64,000 nt of DNA from Roseburia lenta (GTDB lineage: Bacteria; Bacillota; Clostridia; Lachnospirales; Lachnospiraceae), in the NCBI RefSeq assembly GCF_014287435.1, contig NZ_JACOPG010000004.1, positions 186,001 through 250,000 on the forward strand, in the 5' to 3' direction. The notes under the pieces are model-generated. The model saw only the letters and a program-made list of their open reading frames with translations. It was not told where the DNA came from and ran no database searches. Position numbers and translations under genes: made by a program. Positions 1 through 12,089 of this stretch are shown piece after piece. How positions within the stretch are numbered: the first letter of the stretch is position 1; each line of letters starts with the position of its first letter.

Positions 1-638
1 AAGAAGGAACTTTTATCTCTGCAAAGGATAAAGATGTGATCGTGATCGGTGGTGGTGATACCGGTAATGACTGTGTGGGTACCTGCATGCGTCATGGTTG
101 CAAATCCATCACACAACTGGAAATGATGCCGAAGGCACCGGATGAGAGACGGGAGAGCAATCCTTGGCCACAGTGGCCGCTGGTCTGCAAGACAGATTAC
201 GGTCAGGAAGAAGCAATCGCGGTCTTTGGACATGATCCGCGTATTTATACAACGACGGTTAAAGAATTCAAGAAAGACCGCAGCGGCAACCTAAAGAGCG
301 TTATCCTTGTCAGTCTGGAATCCAAGACGGACGAAAAGACCGGCAGACGCATGATGGTGCCGGTGGAAGGTACAGAAAAAGAAGTGCCATGCCAACTGGT
401 GCTGATCGCCGCAGGTTTTTTGGGAAGCCAGTCTTATGTGACCGATGCCTTTAAGGTAAAGGTGGACGGCAGAACCAATGTCGCTACGGAGGCAGGAAAG
501 TTTGCCGCTTCGGTAGACAAGATCTTTACCGCGGGCGATATGCATACCGGTCAGTCGCTGGTTGTGAAGGCAATTCGACAGGGACGTGATTGTGCAAGAG
601 AAGTAGATGAATATCTGATGGGATATTCTAATTTATAA
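1..638 (+). CDS. gltD: Glutamate synthase small subunit, 3' part (partial)
   Basis: The reading frame is open to the left edge, so this is the C-terminal part of a gene that begins outside the window; the first full codon is at base 3. The visible 212 residues begin with a FIS-type segment and the second nucleotide-binding motif VIGGGDTGNDC, and end with the FAD-binding signature AGDMHTGQSLVVKAIRQGR. Both are characteristic of the NADPH-dependent glutamate synthase beta subunit, which passes electrons from NADPH to the large subunit for glutamine plus 2-oxoglutarate to glutamate. The same fold occurs in related FAD oxidoreductases, but the CVGTCMRHGC and MMPKAPDERR segments fit GltD best. A strong terminator follows, so it is the last gene of its operon. 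Confidence 0.9.
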   Translation, partial: EGTFISAKDKDVIVIGGGDTGNDCVGTCMRHGCKSITQLEMMPKAPDERRESNPWPQWPLVCKTDYGQEEAIAVFGHDPRIYTTTVKEFKKDRSGNLKSVILVSLESKTDEKTGRRMMVPVEGTEKEVPCQLVLIAAGFLGSQSYVTDAFKVKVDGRTNVATEAGKFAASVDKIFTAGDMHTGQSLVVKAIRQGRDCAREVDEYLMGYSNL

Positions 639-651
639 TTTAGATTTACGG

Positions 652-707
652 AAAAGACACCGACGGTGCAGAGTCAGAAGACGACTTTGTGCTATCGGTG
701 TCTTTTT
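652..707 (+). terminator. Intrinsic terminator after gltD
   Basis: AAGACACCGA pairs with TCGGTGTCTT, with further inner pairing (GCAGAGTC with GACTTTGTGC), and the hairpin ends in a T run. It lies directly after the gltD stop. Confidence 0.8.
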
Positions 708-794
708 GTGTCCGGATATGTACACCGTGTATGGTATAAAGCCCATCCGTGGCTTAATTTATAAAAATTTAAGAATTGAATCTTATGTCCTTCC

Positions 795-824
795 TTGTAA
801 AAGATAGTCGCTATGCCTTAAAAT
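795..824 (+). promoter_or_regulatory. Possible promoter of the RND efflux operon
   Basis: TTGTAA and TAAAAT are separated by 18 bp, about 30 bp before the adaptor gene. The -35 match is moderate. The 645-853 gap otherwise holds only the gltD terminator. Confidence 0.35.
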
Positions 825-853
825 TAAAGTAAGAAAATGGCAGGTGATTTATT

Positions 854-2236
854 ATGGAAAAAGGAAAGAAATTATTGAAAAATAAAAAGGTCTGGGTATT
901 TTTACTTCTGATAATTTTGGCGGTGGCGATCGGCTTTATCGTGGTTGTCCGCAAGCAGAAGCAAAAGGAAGAACAGGTGGCGGAAAAGGTCTATCAGGTC
1001 AAGGTCATGGAGGCGGGGGAGACCGGGAGTGATGTAAGTCTTTCCTATACGGGGATTGTCCAGCCGGAAGAAACCATCCAATGTACCTTTGAAACGGTTG
1101 GGACGATTGAGACCGTGAATGTCGAAAAAGGGCAGGAAGTCGCAGAGGGACAGATCCTTTGTACCATGGATGCCGGGGATGCAGAGGATCAGTTGGATAG
1201 TGCCAATCGGACTTTGGAATATGCGGACAAGACAAGAAAAAATGCGCAGGAATCTTATGAGAATGCCCAGGAGGACTATGCGACAGCCTGCGGTACCAAA
1301 CGTGAATTGGAAAATCTAAATGATGCCATAGCAAGAAGGGATGAGCAGCAGAAAAAGGTGGATGCCCTCAAGAGCAAGTTGGATGGCATGTCGCAGTACA
1401 AGCCGGGCAACGGCAGCCTTGGCAATATGCCGGAGACCAATACCGAGTATTATTCTACCAAGTTGGAACTGGATTCTGCACAAAGCACCTTGGAAGTCTA
1501 TCAGCGAAATGTAGACAGTGCTCAGGAAGCCTATGATAAAAAGGCAAAAGAAGGGGCAGATTCCGATGAGGCAAAAGCCCAGAAAGAACGGCTGGACTCT
1601 GCGCGTGATGCCTTGGATAATGCCAACGAAGCCTATGATAATGCTGCGGACAATGTGGAAAAGGCACAGAGTGCAGTAGATAAATGTACGCTGAAAGCAC
1701 CCAAGGCGGGATATGTGGTCAATGTTTCTGCGACAGAGGGCAGTGTTTCAACACCGATCATGCCGGCGGTTGTTCTGGCAACGCATGATGTTGTGATCAA
1801 TTTCGGTGTGTCACAGACAGATATTACATCCCTTTCTGCCGGTATGGCCGCACAGATCCAGATTGGAGATAAGACTTTTGCCGGAAATATTAAGAGCATA
1901 GATGTGACGCCGGATGAGAATACCAGGACTTATGCGACGGATGTGACGGTAGATACCGCGGATCCGGAGGTATATCTGGGAGAACTGGCAACCGTTGAGA
2001 TTAATATAGGAGAACGGACCGGCATCTGGCTGCCTTTGTCGGTGATCCTAAATGATGGCAATGATTATGTTTATGTGGTGGAAAATGACAGGGCAAAGCG
2101 TGAGTATATCAATGTCCTGGAAGTCAGTGATGATCAGGTGCTGGTCGAAGGAACAAAAGCAGGGGATAAGATCATCTGCGAAGGCATGAAGCTGGTCCGT
2201 ACAGGTAGTGCTGTGTCCTATGACAAGGCAGAATAA
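854..2236 (+). CDS. RND efflux periplasmic-adaptor-type (HlyD/MFP family) protein
   Basis: This 460-residue membrane-fusion protein pairs with the RND pump that follows 11 bp downstream. Residues 13-33 form one N-terminal membrane anchor with a basic flank. They are followed by half of a biotinyl-lipoyl domain (QPEETIQCTFETVGTIETV, about residues 75-95), a long charged coiled-coil hairpin of about 170 residues, the second lipoyl half (CTLKAPKAGYVVNVSATEG) and a beta-barrel domain. In a one-membrane cell the adaptor would sit on the outer face of the membrane and cannot reach a TolC-type channel. Its substrate cannot be told from sequence. The start is supported by the purine-rich CAGGTGATTT just upstream. 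Confidence 0.88.
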   Translation: MEKGKKLLKNKKVWVFLLLIILAVAIGFIVVVRKQKQKEEQVAEKVYQVKVMEAGETGSDVSLSYTGIVQPEETIQCTFETVGTIETVNVEKGQEVAEGQILCTMDAGDAEDQLDSANRTLEYADKTRKNAQESYENAQEDYATACGTKRELENLNDAIARRDEQQKKVDALKSKLDGMSQYKPGNGSLGNMPETNTEYYSTKLELDSAQSTLEVYQRNVDSAQEAYDKKAKEGADSDEAKAQKERLDSARDALDNANEAYDNAADNVEKAQSAVDKCTLKAPKAGYVVNVSATEGSVSTPIMPAVVLATHDVVINFGVSQTDITSLSAGMAAQIQIGDKTFAGNIKSIDVTPDENTRTYATDVTVDTADPEVYLGELATVEINIGERTGIWLPLSVILNDGNDYVYVVENDRAKREYINVLEVSDDQVLVEGTKAGDKIICEGMKLVRTGSAVSYDKAE

Positions 2237-2247
2237 GGGGGCAGGGC

Positions 2248-5200
2248 ATGGATAAATTAACAAAAGGTTTATTACATAATCGCTATATTGTGGTATTCTT
2301 TCTGGCGATCATTGTTTTACTGGGCGGCATTTCTTATTATCTGGTGCCAAAGCAGGAAAATCCGGACACGTCCATAGCGGTTGCGCTCGTGACGACTATC
2401 TATCCGGGAGCCTCACCGGAAGAGGTAGAGGAATACGTGACAGATAAATTGGAAGATGCCATTGGGCAGTTGGCGAATGTGGACTATACAACCAGTATGA
2501 GTATGGAATCTGCAAGCGCCGTGATCGTGTATTATACCACCGATGTGACGATCGACCAGGTGGAATCCAAGTTGCGAGAATGTGTATCGGATGTGCAGGG
2601 CGACCTGCCGGATATGTGCCAGACAAGTACAGTAAAAACGGATCTGGTCTCAAATAATCAATTTATCATTAGTTTGTCGGGAGAAGACTATTCTTCGGAG
2701 GAACTGGTAGCCTATGCAGATACGATCAAGGATCAACTGGAGGATATCGATCATGTGGCATCGGTATCCATTGAGGGCGCCAGCACGAAACAGGTTGTGG
2801 TGGAGGCTGACATCCAGAAATTGCAGTCTTACAATGTTTCCATTGAAAATATCTTATCCTTGATGCAGGCGCAGAACCTTAATATTCCGGCAGGAAGTAT
2901 TGCTTATGATTCCGGTACGGTCACGGTGACCAGTGACGGACTTTTTACCAGCCTGTCAGATATTGAGAATACAGTGATCGGCGGTGCGGATGACAGTCTT
3001 TCTTTTGTAAAATTAAAGGATGTGGCAAATGTCTATGTGGAAAACACCAGTGATAAGCATTATGAGCAGGACGGAAAAGGCTGTATTCTTCTGGTCGGCA
3101 AGTTTGATGATGGTGTCAATGCGGTAAATGTCGGCAAAGATGTCCGCAGTCAGATCAATACGATCAAGAAGCAGTTGCCGGAAAATCTGGATTTCCATGA
3201 AGTCATGTATGCGCCGGAGGCAATCAGCGAAAATATCAACGGCTTTATCTTGAATCTGATCGAAAGTGTCCTGCTGATCATGGTGGTTGTCCTGATCGGT
3301 GTCGGTATCCGCAATGCACTTGTCATCAGTACGGCACTGCCAATCAGTGTTCTGGTGACTTTTACGGTCATGTATCTTTTAAATATCGAGTTTCAGTTTA
3401 TATCGATCGCAGCCTTGATCATCAGTCTGGGTATTTTGGTGGATAATGCGGTTGTGATCAGCGAAGCGATCCAACAGCGCATGAACGCCGGACAGGAAAA
3501 AGAAGAAGCCATTGTGGGCGGTGTCAAAGAAACCTGGCTGCCGGTACTGACCAGTACACTTACAACGATCGTGACCTTTAGTATTATCTATTTTATCCCG
3601 GGGACGATCGGTAAGGTGGCAGGAACGATCCCTACGGTTGTTATCACATCCCTGATCGCTTCCTATATCATGGCGATGTGCGGTATTCCGGTTTTGGCAT
3701 ATTTCTTCTTTAAACCGGAAAAAGAAAAAGAAAATAAAAAGCCGAATCCGGTGCATAGATTTTTTGACCGCCTGCTGGGGATCGGGCTTCGCTATCCGAA
3801 GCGGACGCTGGTGTTTTCCTTTGCAACGCTTGGCGTGGCAGCACTTTTAGCCACACAACTTGGCATGCAGTTTTTCCCATATTCATCAAAGCCGGTGATC
3901 TATCTGGATGTCAGTGGAGAAACCATGAATCTGGATGCGACGGAAAAAGTCATAGATCAGGTAGAAGATGTCTTAAAAGAGGATGAACTGGTGGCACATT
4001 ATACTACAGCCATCGGCGGCGGGCTGCCGAGTTTCTTCATATCGGTACCTTCCATGAATGATGCAGACAATGCCGGGCGCATCATGCTGGAGTTAGATGA
4101 GGATGCATTGAAAAAGGTTGGCAGTACGGAAAAGGCTGCCAAACAACTGCAAGAGGAAATCAATGAGAAGGTTACCGGCGCAAGCATTGAGGTCAAATGT
4201 CTGGAATACTCCCTGCCGGCAGATGATAAGATCGTTTATACGGTATCGGGGGATGATCTGGATGAAATCAATGCATTTGCGGCACAGATGGTAGAAGACC
4301 TGTCCCAGATAGAAGGAACGATGAATGTGCGTGACACTTCCGTAAATGCACAATATGAGTACAAGGTAAATCTGGACAGTGAGAGATTATCCAGTTATGG
4401 ACTTTTGAAATATGATGTGGTCAAGCAACTCAACACCAGCCTTATGGGGGCAACGGCATCCACTTATACCGGCGCAGAGGATGAGATGGATATAGTCGTT
4501 AGGGCAAAGGTGGATAGTCTGGAACAACTGAAAAATCTGCCAATTTCCGGCTCCGTCAGTGATACCCATGTTTTGTTGGGGCAGGTGGCGGACATCACGC
4601 TGGAGCCGACTATTCCGCTGATCAACCATTATAACGGAAAGCGGTATGTCAATGTCTTATCCGGTGTGCAATCCGGCTATGTATCCGGTACGATCGAATC
4701 AAAATTTGAAAAACAATATCTGGACAAAATGGATAGCGAGGGACTTACCATTGTGGAACAGGGCGAGATGAGCAATATGATGACTCTGGTCGGAAATCTG
4801 ATCAAGGCGGCAGGTGTGGCGATTTTGATCATATACATTATCCTGCTTCTGCAGTTTAAGGATTTTGGAAAGCCGCTCAACATACTGACTTCCATACCGT
4901 TGTCGCTGATCGGCTGTTGCTTTGGACTCTGGATCTTAAACATGAACATTCAGGCGATGGCGCTTTTGGGCATTGTTGCCCTCTTTGGCATTGTGGTAAA
5001 TAATGGTATTCTTCTGATCGAGGTCATCGATGAGAAACGAAGGAATGGCGAGAGCGTCCGGGAAGCCTGTCGCAGCGCGGTGGCAGCAAGATTTCGTCCG
5101 ATCATGATCTCTAGTGTTACGACCTGTATCGGTTTGGTACCGCTGATCGTATCACAGGATCCCATGTCAGCGCCGATGGCGGTAACGCTATTATTCGGAC

Positions 5201-5280
5201 TGCTCTTTTCTACCATACTTACCATGGTGGTCGTGCCGACGATTTATTATTTGCGGGAGAGCAAGAAAGAAACAGAATAA
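2248..5280 (+). CDS. RND superfamily (AcrB/SwrC-like) efflux transporter
   Basis: This 1010-residue proton-driven pump has the standard 12-helix layout: helix 1 at residues 10-30, a large extracytoplasmic loop, helices 2-6 around 330-480, a second loop, and helices 8-12 around 840-1000. The TM4 motif GILVDNAVVISEA near residue 398 keeps one of the two AcrB aspartates. The TM10 segment GIVVNNGILLIE has Asn where AcrB has its relay lysine. From family knowledge these replacements are common in Gram-positive RND pumps, so they do not imply inactivity. It is co-transcribed with the adaptor. The substrate could be a drug, lipid or peptide and is unknown. Confidence 0.9.
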   Translation: MDKLTKGLLHNRYIVVFFLAIIVLLGGISYYLVPKQENPDTSIAVALVTTIYPGASPEEVEEYVTDKLEDAIGQLANVDYTTSMSMESASAVIVYYTTDVTIDQVESKLRECVSDVQGDLPDMCQTSTVKTDLVSNNQFIISLSGEDYSSEELVAYADTIKDQLEDIDHVASVSIEGASTKQVVVEADIQKLQSYNVSIENILSLMQAQNLNIPAGSIAYDSGTVTVTSDGLFTSLSDIENTVIGGADDSLSFVKLKDVANVYVENTSDKHYEQDGKGCILLVGKFDDGVNAVNVGKDVRSQINTIKKQLPENLDFHEVMYAPEAISENINGFILNLIESVLLIMVVVLIGVGIRNALVISTALPISVLVTFTVMYLLNIEFQFISIAALIISLGILVDNAVVISEAIQQRMNAGQEKEEAIVGGVKETWLPVLTSTLTTIVTFSIIYFIPGTIGKVAGTIPTVVITSLIASYIMAMCGIPVLAYFFFKPEKEKENKKPNPVHRFFDRLLGIGLRYPKRTLVFSFATLGVAALLATQLGMQFFPYSSKPVIYLDVSGETMNLDATEKVIDQVEDVLKEDELVAHYTTAIGGGLPSFFISVPSMNDADNAGRIMLELDEDALKKVGSTEKAAKQLQEEINEKVTGASIEVKCLEYSLPADDKIVYTVSGDDLDEINAFAAQMVEDLSQIEGTMNVRDTSVNAQYEYKVNLDSERLSSYGLLKYDVVKQLNTSLMGATASTYTGAEDEMDIVVRAKVDSLEQLKNLPISGSVSDTHVLLGQVADITLEPTIPLINHYNGKRYVNVLSGVQSGYVSGTIESKFEKQYLDKMDSEGLTIVEQGEMSNMMTLVGNLIKAAGVAILIIYIILLLQFKDFGKPLNILTSIPLSLIGCCFGLWILNMNIQAMALLGIVALFGIVVNNGILLIEVIDEKRRNGESVREACRSAVAARFRPIMISSVTTCIGLVPLIVSQDPMSAPMAVTLLFGLLFSTILTMVVVPTIYYLRESKKETE

Positions 5281-5286
5281 GGAAAA

Positions 5287-5320
5287 GAAAACGCTGTGGG
5301 TCAAACCTACAGCGTTTTGT
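5287..5320. terminator. Bidirectional terminator between convergent genes
   Basis: AAAACGCTGT pairs with ACAGCGTTTT around a small inner stem. The A run on one side and T run on the other let it serve both the RND gene and the NSS transporter gene on the other strand. Confidence 0.75.
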
Positions 5321-5334
5321 TATGATAGGAATAT

Positions 5335-6669
5335 TTACTTCCAAGAAAAAGTCGCAATGCCATAAATATAAATGATGGCGATGATCACAGGTACCACGAA
5401 GGTAAAAATGGGCTTCTGCCAGTTCTTCATCTTAGGCCCGACACCGGTATTGGCTTCCTTAAAGAAATTATCCCATCCCCAGCCAAACTTATGACAGCAG
5501 AAGAGGGCAAGGACGAGAGAACCCAGCGGCAGTATGTTAGTAGAAACAACAAAGTCCCAAAAGTCCATCCAGGTCGTCCCTTCAGCAAATGGCTGGAAAT
5601 GCAGGACATTAAATCCGAGTGCTGTTGTCAGTGCCAGTAAAAAGACGATGATGCCACAGACCAGACTTCCCTTTGGTCTGGACCAACCGGTCAGTTCGCG
5701 GACCATGGCAAGAATATTTTCGCAGACACCCAGTACCGTGGAGAGCGCAGCGAAGATCATAAACAAAAAGAATAAGGATCCCCAGACGCGCCCACCGGGC
5801 ATATTATTAAAGACGGTTGCCATCGTATCAAATAAAAGGCTCGGTCCGGCACCGACTTCCAGATCATAGGTAAAACATGCAGGGAAGATGATGACACCTG
5901 CTAAAAAAGCGACCAAAGTATCAAGTGTGATGACATGCAGGGCTTCGCCCATGAGGGTGCGGTCTTTTCCGATATAAGAGCCAAAGATCGCCATGCTTCC
6001 CATACCGGTGGAAAGCGTGAAAAATGCCTGGTTCATGGCGGCAACCACGACAGATCCGTTGATCTTGGAAATATCCGGTTTCAGATAAAAAAGTAAGCCT
6101 TGTCCGGCACCTTTTAACAAAAGACTGTGGACTGCCAGTACCAGCATGAGCACTAAAAGTGCGCTCATCATAAATTTTGTGATCCGCTCAAGCCCGCCCT
6201 GTAAATGGAAGGACAAGATGAAAAAGGCAAGGACAACCGTTATGAACAGGAAAGTCACATTGATCGTAGGACTTGCGATCATGGAGGCAAATCCTAAAGT
6301 CTGCTGCCTACCGGCAACAAATTTACAGAAATAATAGATGAGCCATCCGCATACCACGGTGTAAAATGCCATCAGTGCCAGATTACCGATCAGACAGATA
6401 ATGCCGAAACCACCCCATTTTTGACCCGGCTTTTCCAATTTTTTATACATATTGAGAGGACTGGTCTGTGCGGCTCTGCCGATCGCAAATTCCATGGTAA
6501 GAGCCGGAATGCCGAGGATAATCAGACAGATGATATAGACCAGCATAAAAGAGCCGCCACCATTTTGCCCGCACATCCATGGAAATTTCCACATATTTCC
6601 ACAGCCGATAGCGCACCCCGCCGATAGCATGATGAAGCCCAGACGACTTCCTAATTGTTCACGTTTCAT
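5335..6669 (-). CDS. Neurotransmitter:sodium symporter (NSS) family transporter
   Basis: This 444-residue sodium-coupled amino acid transporter has the NSS signature in helix 1, SAGCAIGCGNMWKFP (residues 16-30), where the unwound helix binds sodium and substrate. The length and hydrophobic profile fit the 11-helix bacterial subgroup of MhsT and Tyt1. Characterised bacterial members carry tryptophan, tyrosine or other hydrophobic amino acids. It starts 20 bp after the DAHP synthase gene on the same strand and has no promoter of its own that I can see, so the two are probably one transcript. This context makes an aromatic amino acid the likeliest substrate, which is an inference. Confidence 0.9.
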   Translation of the reverse strand: MKREQLGSRLGFIMLSAGCAIGCGNMWKFPWMCGQNGGGSFMLVYIICLIILGIPALTMEFAIGRAAQTSPLNMYKKLEKPGQKWGGFGIICLIGNLALMAFYTVVCGWLIYYFCKFVAGRQQTLGFASMIASPTINVTFLFITVVLAFFILSFHLQGGLERITKFMMSALLVLMLVLAVHSLLLKGAGQGLLFYLKPDISKINGSVVVAAMNQAFFTLSTGMGSMAIFGSYIGKDRTLMGEALHVITLDTLVAFLAGVIIFPACFTYDLEVGAGPSLLFDTMATVFNNMPGGRVWGSLFFLFMIFAALSTVLGVCENILAMVRELTGWSRPKGSLVCGIIVFLLALTTALGFNVLHFQPFAEGTTWMDFWDFVVSTNILPLGSLVLALFCCHKFGWGWDNFFKEANTGVGPKMKNWQKPIFTFVVPVIIAIIYIYGIATFSWK

Positions 6670-6689
6670 ATAAATCTATAAATCCCCTC

Positions 6690-7724
6690 TTATTTATTCA
6701 ACTCGGCGATCATATAAAGCAACTTCTCAGAATCCTCCCATCCAAGACATGGGTCGGTGATGGACTTGCCATAGACCTGATGATCGGAAATTTTCTGGGA
6801 GCCTTCTTCCAGATAACTTTCTACCATGACGCCCTTGACCAGGTTCTTGACATCGCTTGAGAACTGGCGGCTCATCATGATTTCACGGACGATACGGATC
6901 TGCTGCTTGAACTGCTTGTTGGAGTTGGAGTGGTTGGCATCCACGATCGTAGCCGGATTGACAAGATCCATAGAGGCATACATATCGGAAAGGCGAACCA
7001 GATCCTCGTAGTGGTAGTTCTGTACACAGTTGCCATGCTTGCTGACAGCCCCGCGCAGGATCGTATGCGCCAAAGGATTGCCGGTTGTGCGCACCTCGTA
7101 ACCGGAAAAAGTAAAGTGGTGTGCATGCTGTGCTGCATATACGGAATTGAGCATAACGGAAAAGTCACCGCTGGTCGGATTCTTCATACCACTTGCTACA
7201 TCAAAACCACTGACGGTCAGACGATGGTGCTGGTCTTCTACAGAACGTGCACCGATGGCAACGTAGGAGAGCAGGTCTTCAACATAAGGCCAGTTCTCCG
7301 GGTAGAGCATCTCATCGGCACAGGTAAAACCGCTTTCTGCGATAGCGCGCAAGTGCATTTTACGCATGGCGATCAGACCCTCGACCATATCCGGTGCCTT
7401 GGTAGGATCCGGCTGGGAAGCAATGCCCTTGTAACCGGAACCGGTGGTCCTAGGTTTATTGGTATAGATACGAGGAACGATGAGCACACGGTCTTTGATC
7501 TTTTCCTGTACGGAGGTCAGGCGGTTGACATACTCACAGACAGAATCTTCGTTGTCTGCGGAGCATGGCCCGATGATGGCGAGCACGCGGTCATCTTTTC
7601 CTGTAATGATATCTGCAATCTGCTGATCTCTGTCAGCCTTTAATGCCTTCATCTCCGGTGTTAAGGCAAATTCACTTTTGATGGTGTCCGGATCCGGCAT
7701 CTTTTTTAAATATGAAAAACTCAT
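6690..7724 (-). CDS. aroF: 3-deoxy-7-phosphoheptulonate synthase (type I DAHP synthase)
   Basis: The enzyme condenses phosphoenolpyruvate and erythrose 4-phosphate, the first step of the shikimate pathway. The 344 residues contain KPRTTGSGYKG, IGPCSADN, ARSVEDQHHR and VDANHSN, which match the AroF/G/H class (type I-alpha). I chose the ATG at 7724 because the bases just before it read GGAG with 6 bp spacing; an ATG at 7736 would add four residues but has no ribosome site. The promoter and an operator-like palindrome lie immediately upstream. Which aromatic amino acid inhibits it cannot be read reliably from sequence alone. Confidence 0.93.
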   Translation of the reverse strand: MSFSYLKKMPDPDTIKSEFALTPEMKALKADRDQQIADIITGKDDRVLAIIGPCSADNEDSVCEYVNRLTSVQEKIKDRVLIVPRIYTNKPRTTGSGYKGIASQPDPTKAPDMVEGLIAMRKMHLRAIAESGFTCADEMLYPENWPYVEDLLSYVAIGARSVEDQHHRLTVSGFDVASGMKNPTSGDFSVMLNSVYAAQHAHHFTFSGYEVRTTGNPLAHTILRGAVSKHGNCVQNYHYEDLVRLSDMYASMDLVNPATIVDANHSNSNKQFKQQIRIVREIMMSRQFSSDVKNLVKGVMVESYLEEGSQKISDHQVYGKSITDPCLGWEDSEKLLYMIAELNK

Positions 7725-7738
7725 GATAATCTCCATTC

Positions 7739-7755
7739 TGTCGCAGATTGCGACA
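7739..7755. promoter_or_regulatory. Palindrome in the aroF leader, candidate operator
   Basis: TGTCGCA-gat-TGCGACA is a perfect 7-bp inverted repeat about 10 bp downstream of the predicted aroF transcription start and just before its ribosome site. It could be a repressor site or a 5' stabilising hairpin. Confidence 0.5.
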
Positions 7756-7772
7756 TAAATTTAACAATAACT

Positions 7773-7801
7773 ATATTATAAGAAATTGTTGGCTCTGTCA
7801 A
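7773..7801 (-). promoter_or_regulatory. Promoter of aroF and the NSS transporter
   Basis: On the minus strand, a consensus TTGACA is followed after 17 bp by TAATAT, with TATAAT overlapping at 15 bp. The fit to the sigma-A type is excellent. Confidence 0.78.
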
Positions 7802-7821
7802 ACATTGGAATGTTTCTTACA

Positions 7822-7850
7822 TTGACTTTGGCTCGTGATTTTGATAGAAT
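7822..7850 (+). promoter_or_regulatory. Promoter of tRNA-Arg
   Basis: TTGACT, 17 bp, TAGAAT. It ends 18 bp before the tRNA 5' end and is divergent from the aroF promoter. Confidence 0.8.
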
Positions 7851-7868
7851 AAACAAGATTTGTATTAA

Positions 7869-7942
7869 GTAGGCGTAGCGTAGCTGGATAACGCATCGGA
7901 CTCCGACTCCGAAGATCGCTGGTTCGAATCCAGTCGTCTACA
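7869..7942 (+). tRNA. tRNA-Arg (anticodon CCG)
   Basis: A full cloverleaf can be drawn. The acceptor GTAGGCG pairs with CGTCTAC, the D stem is GCGT/ACGC, the anticodon stem TCGGA/TCCGA encloses loop CTCCGAC, and the T arm is GCTGG-TTCGAAT-CCAGT. The anticodon CCG reads the arginine codon CGG. CCA is not encoded. Confidence 0.93.
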
Positions 7943-7987
7943 TTCAAAACACTTTGTGTTGGGGAGACTTTTTTGGAGGTGATATTG

Positions 7988-9256
7988 TTGAAGGTGAAAG
8001 AATTCTTTCAAAAGATAAAAATAGATAAAATTACAGAATTCCTTAAAAAGAATGCGAGATATTTTGGCGCAGCAGCAGTCTTTGTGGCTATGGTACTCAT
8101 CCTTGCCAGATGTACAGATGGTACGACATCGGACAAGGATCCGATGGCAGGCGCATATCAGCAGTATGCGGAAAGTGACAATAAGGAAGTCAATGACCTG
8201 ATTACCAAATATTACGAATATTATGCAGCAGGAGATACCGATTCTCTCAAGCAAATCGCTACGCCGATTTCAGATGCAGAAGTCAGTTATATCCAGTTCT
8301 ATAGTCAATATATTGAAAAGTACCAGAATTTAAAGGTTTACACAAAGCGTGGCTTGGACAAGGATTCCTATCTGTGTTCCGTATATTTGCAGATCAAGTT
8401 TGCAAATATAGATACACCGGTTGCAGGGCTTGATTTCTTCTACGTCCAGACCAAGGATGATGGAAGCCTTTACATCAACAATGTATATGGTTCATTCAAT
8501 CAGTCCAACGGCGAATTTGACATGGATACGGATATCGCATCCTTGATCGCTACCTTTGAACAACAGAGTGATGTCCTTGCTTTGCAGGCAGAAGTACAGC
8601 AGGAATGCAACGAGGCAATGCTTGCAGACGAAAATCTGAACACCTTTGTCAATACGACCTTACAGGATGCTATCAAGCAGTGGGCGGCAGATTATAAGGC
8701 ATCCGTAGCCCAGGCAGCGGAAGAGGCAGCAGCAGCCAAGGCAGCAGAGGAAGAAGCAGCAGCCAAGGCGGCAGAAGAAGCCAAGGCAGCAGAGGAAGCA
8801 GCGGCAGCCGAAGCAGCAGAGGCAGCAAACGCTAAGACAAAGGTCACAACCGACAAGATCAATGTGCGTGATGCCGCATCCGAGGATGGAAACTTGTTAG
8901 GACAGTTGGCATCCGGTACGCAGGTTACCTGGTATGCAGATGAAAATGGCTGGGCAAAGATCGACTACAATGGCACCAAGGCATATGTAAAGGCAGATTA
9001 TCTGGCAGATGTATCTGGTGACAGTACACAAGATACAAGCCAGTCAACAAATAGCAGTGCAAACCTGAGCCAGGGACAGGAGATCACACTTGCCAATACG
9101 GTCAATGTTCGCGAGAGCATGAGTGAGACTGCTTCCAAGGTAGCAGTTGCATACGCAGGCGAACAGGTCACTGTGATCGAGTCTTATGCGGATGGATGGA
9201 CCAAGGTCGATTACAACGGCAAGCAGGGATACTGCAAGACAGAATACTTACAGTAA
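7988..9256 (+). CDS. Membrane-anchored protein with two bacterial SH3 domains
   Basis: This roughly 422-residue protein has a hydrophobic helix near residues 20-40 (AAAVFVAMVLILA) that anchors it in the membrane. Next come an extracellular domain of about 180 residues of unknown fold, an alanine/glutamate/lysine-rich linker of about 45 residues, and two SH3b domains (KINVRDAASEDGNLLG and TVNVRESMSETASKVA) that probably bind the cell wall. The start is a TTG placed 8 bp after GGAGGTGAT; a TTG at 7985 is equally possible. No enzymatic motif is visible. A role at the cell surface or wall is inferred from the SH3 domains only. Confidence 0.8.
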   Translation: MKVKEFFQKIKIDKITEFLKKNARYFGAAAVFVAMVLILARCTDGTTSDKDPMAGAYQQYAESDNKEVNDLITKYYEYYAAGDTDSLKQIATPISDAEVSYIQFYSQYIEKYQNLKVYTKRGLDKDSYLCSVYLQIKFANIDTPVAGLDFFYVQTKDDGSLYINNVYGSFNQSNGEFDMDTDIASLIATFEQQSDVLALQAEVQQECNEAMLADENLNTFVNTTLQDAIKQWAADYKASVAQAAEEAAAAKAAEEEAAAKAAEEAKAAEEAAAAEAAEAANAKTKVTTDKINVRDAASEDGNLLGQLASGTQVTWYADENGWAKIDYNGTKAYVKADYLADVSGDSTQDTSQSTNSSANLSQGQEITLANTVNVRESMSETASKVAVAYAGEQVTVIESYADGWTKVDYNGKQGYCKTEYLQ

Positions 9257-9279
9257 AAGCAGTTTTATAATGTATCTTT

Positions 9280-9308
9280 AGGGGCAGTCCATATGGTCTG
9301 TCCCTTTC
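9280..9308 (+). terminator. Weak terminator after the SH3 protein gene
   Basis: GGGGCAG and CTGTCCC form a short stem with inner CCATATGG and a brief T run. Confidence 0.4.
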
Positions 9309-9342
9309 GTAGCCTTATAGGAATCGGACAGAAAGGAGACCC

Positions 9343-12061
<2,719 letters not shown>

Positions 12062-12089
12062 AGAATAGAGATAGAAAGAGGGGGCAATT

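Noticed and set aside
2248..5280. Loss of function of the RND pump because AcrB Asp408 and Lys940 positions are Asn
   Set aside because: These replacements are common in the Gram-positive and SwrC-like branch, so they are not evidence for an inactive pump.
6930..7643. A 237-codon open frame on the plus strand opposite aroF
   Set aside because: It lies wholly inside the coding sequence of a clear DAHP synthase on the other strand, has no ribosome site and resembles no family; it is a shadow frame.
8080..8115. A lipobox (LILARC) in the SH3 protein, suggesting a lipoprotein
   Set aside because: Arginine immediately before the cysteine does not fit the lipobox, and the hydrophobic stretch is better read as a membrane anchor.
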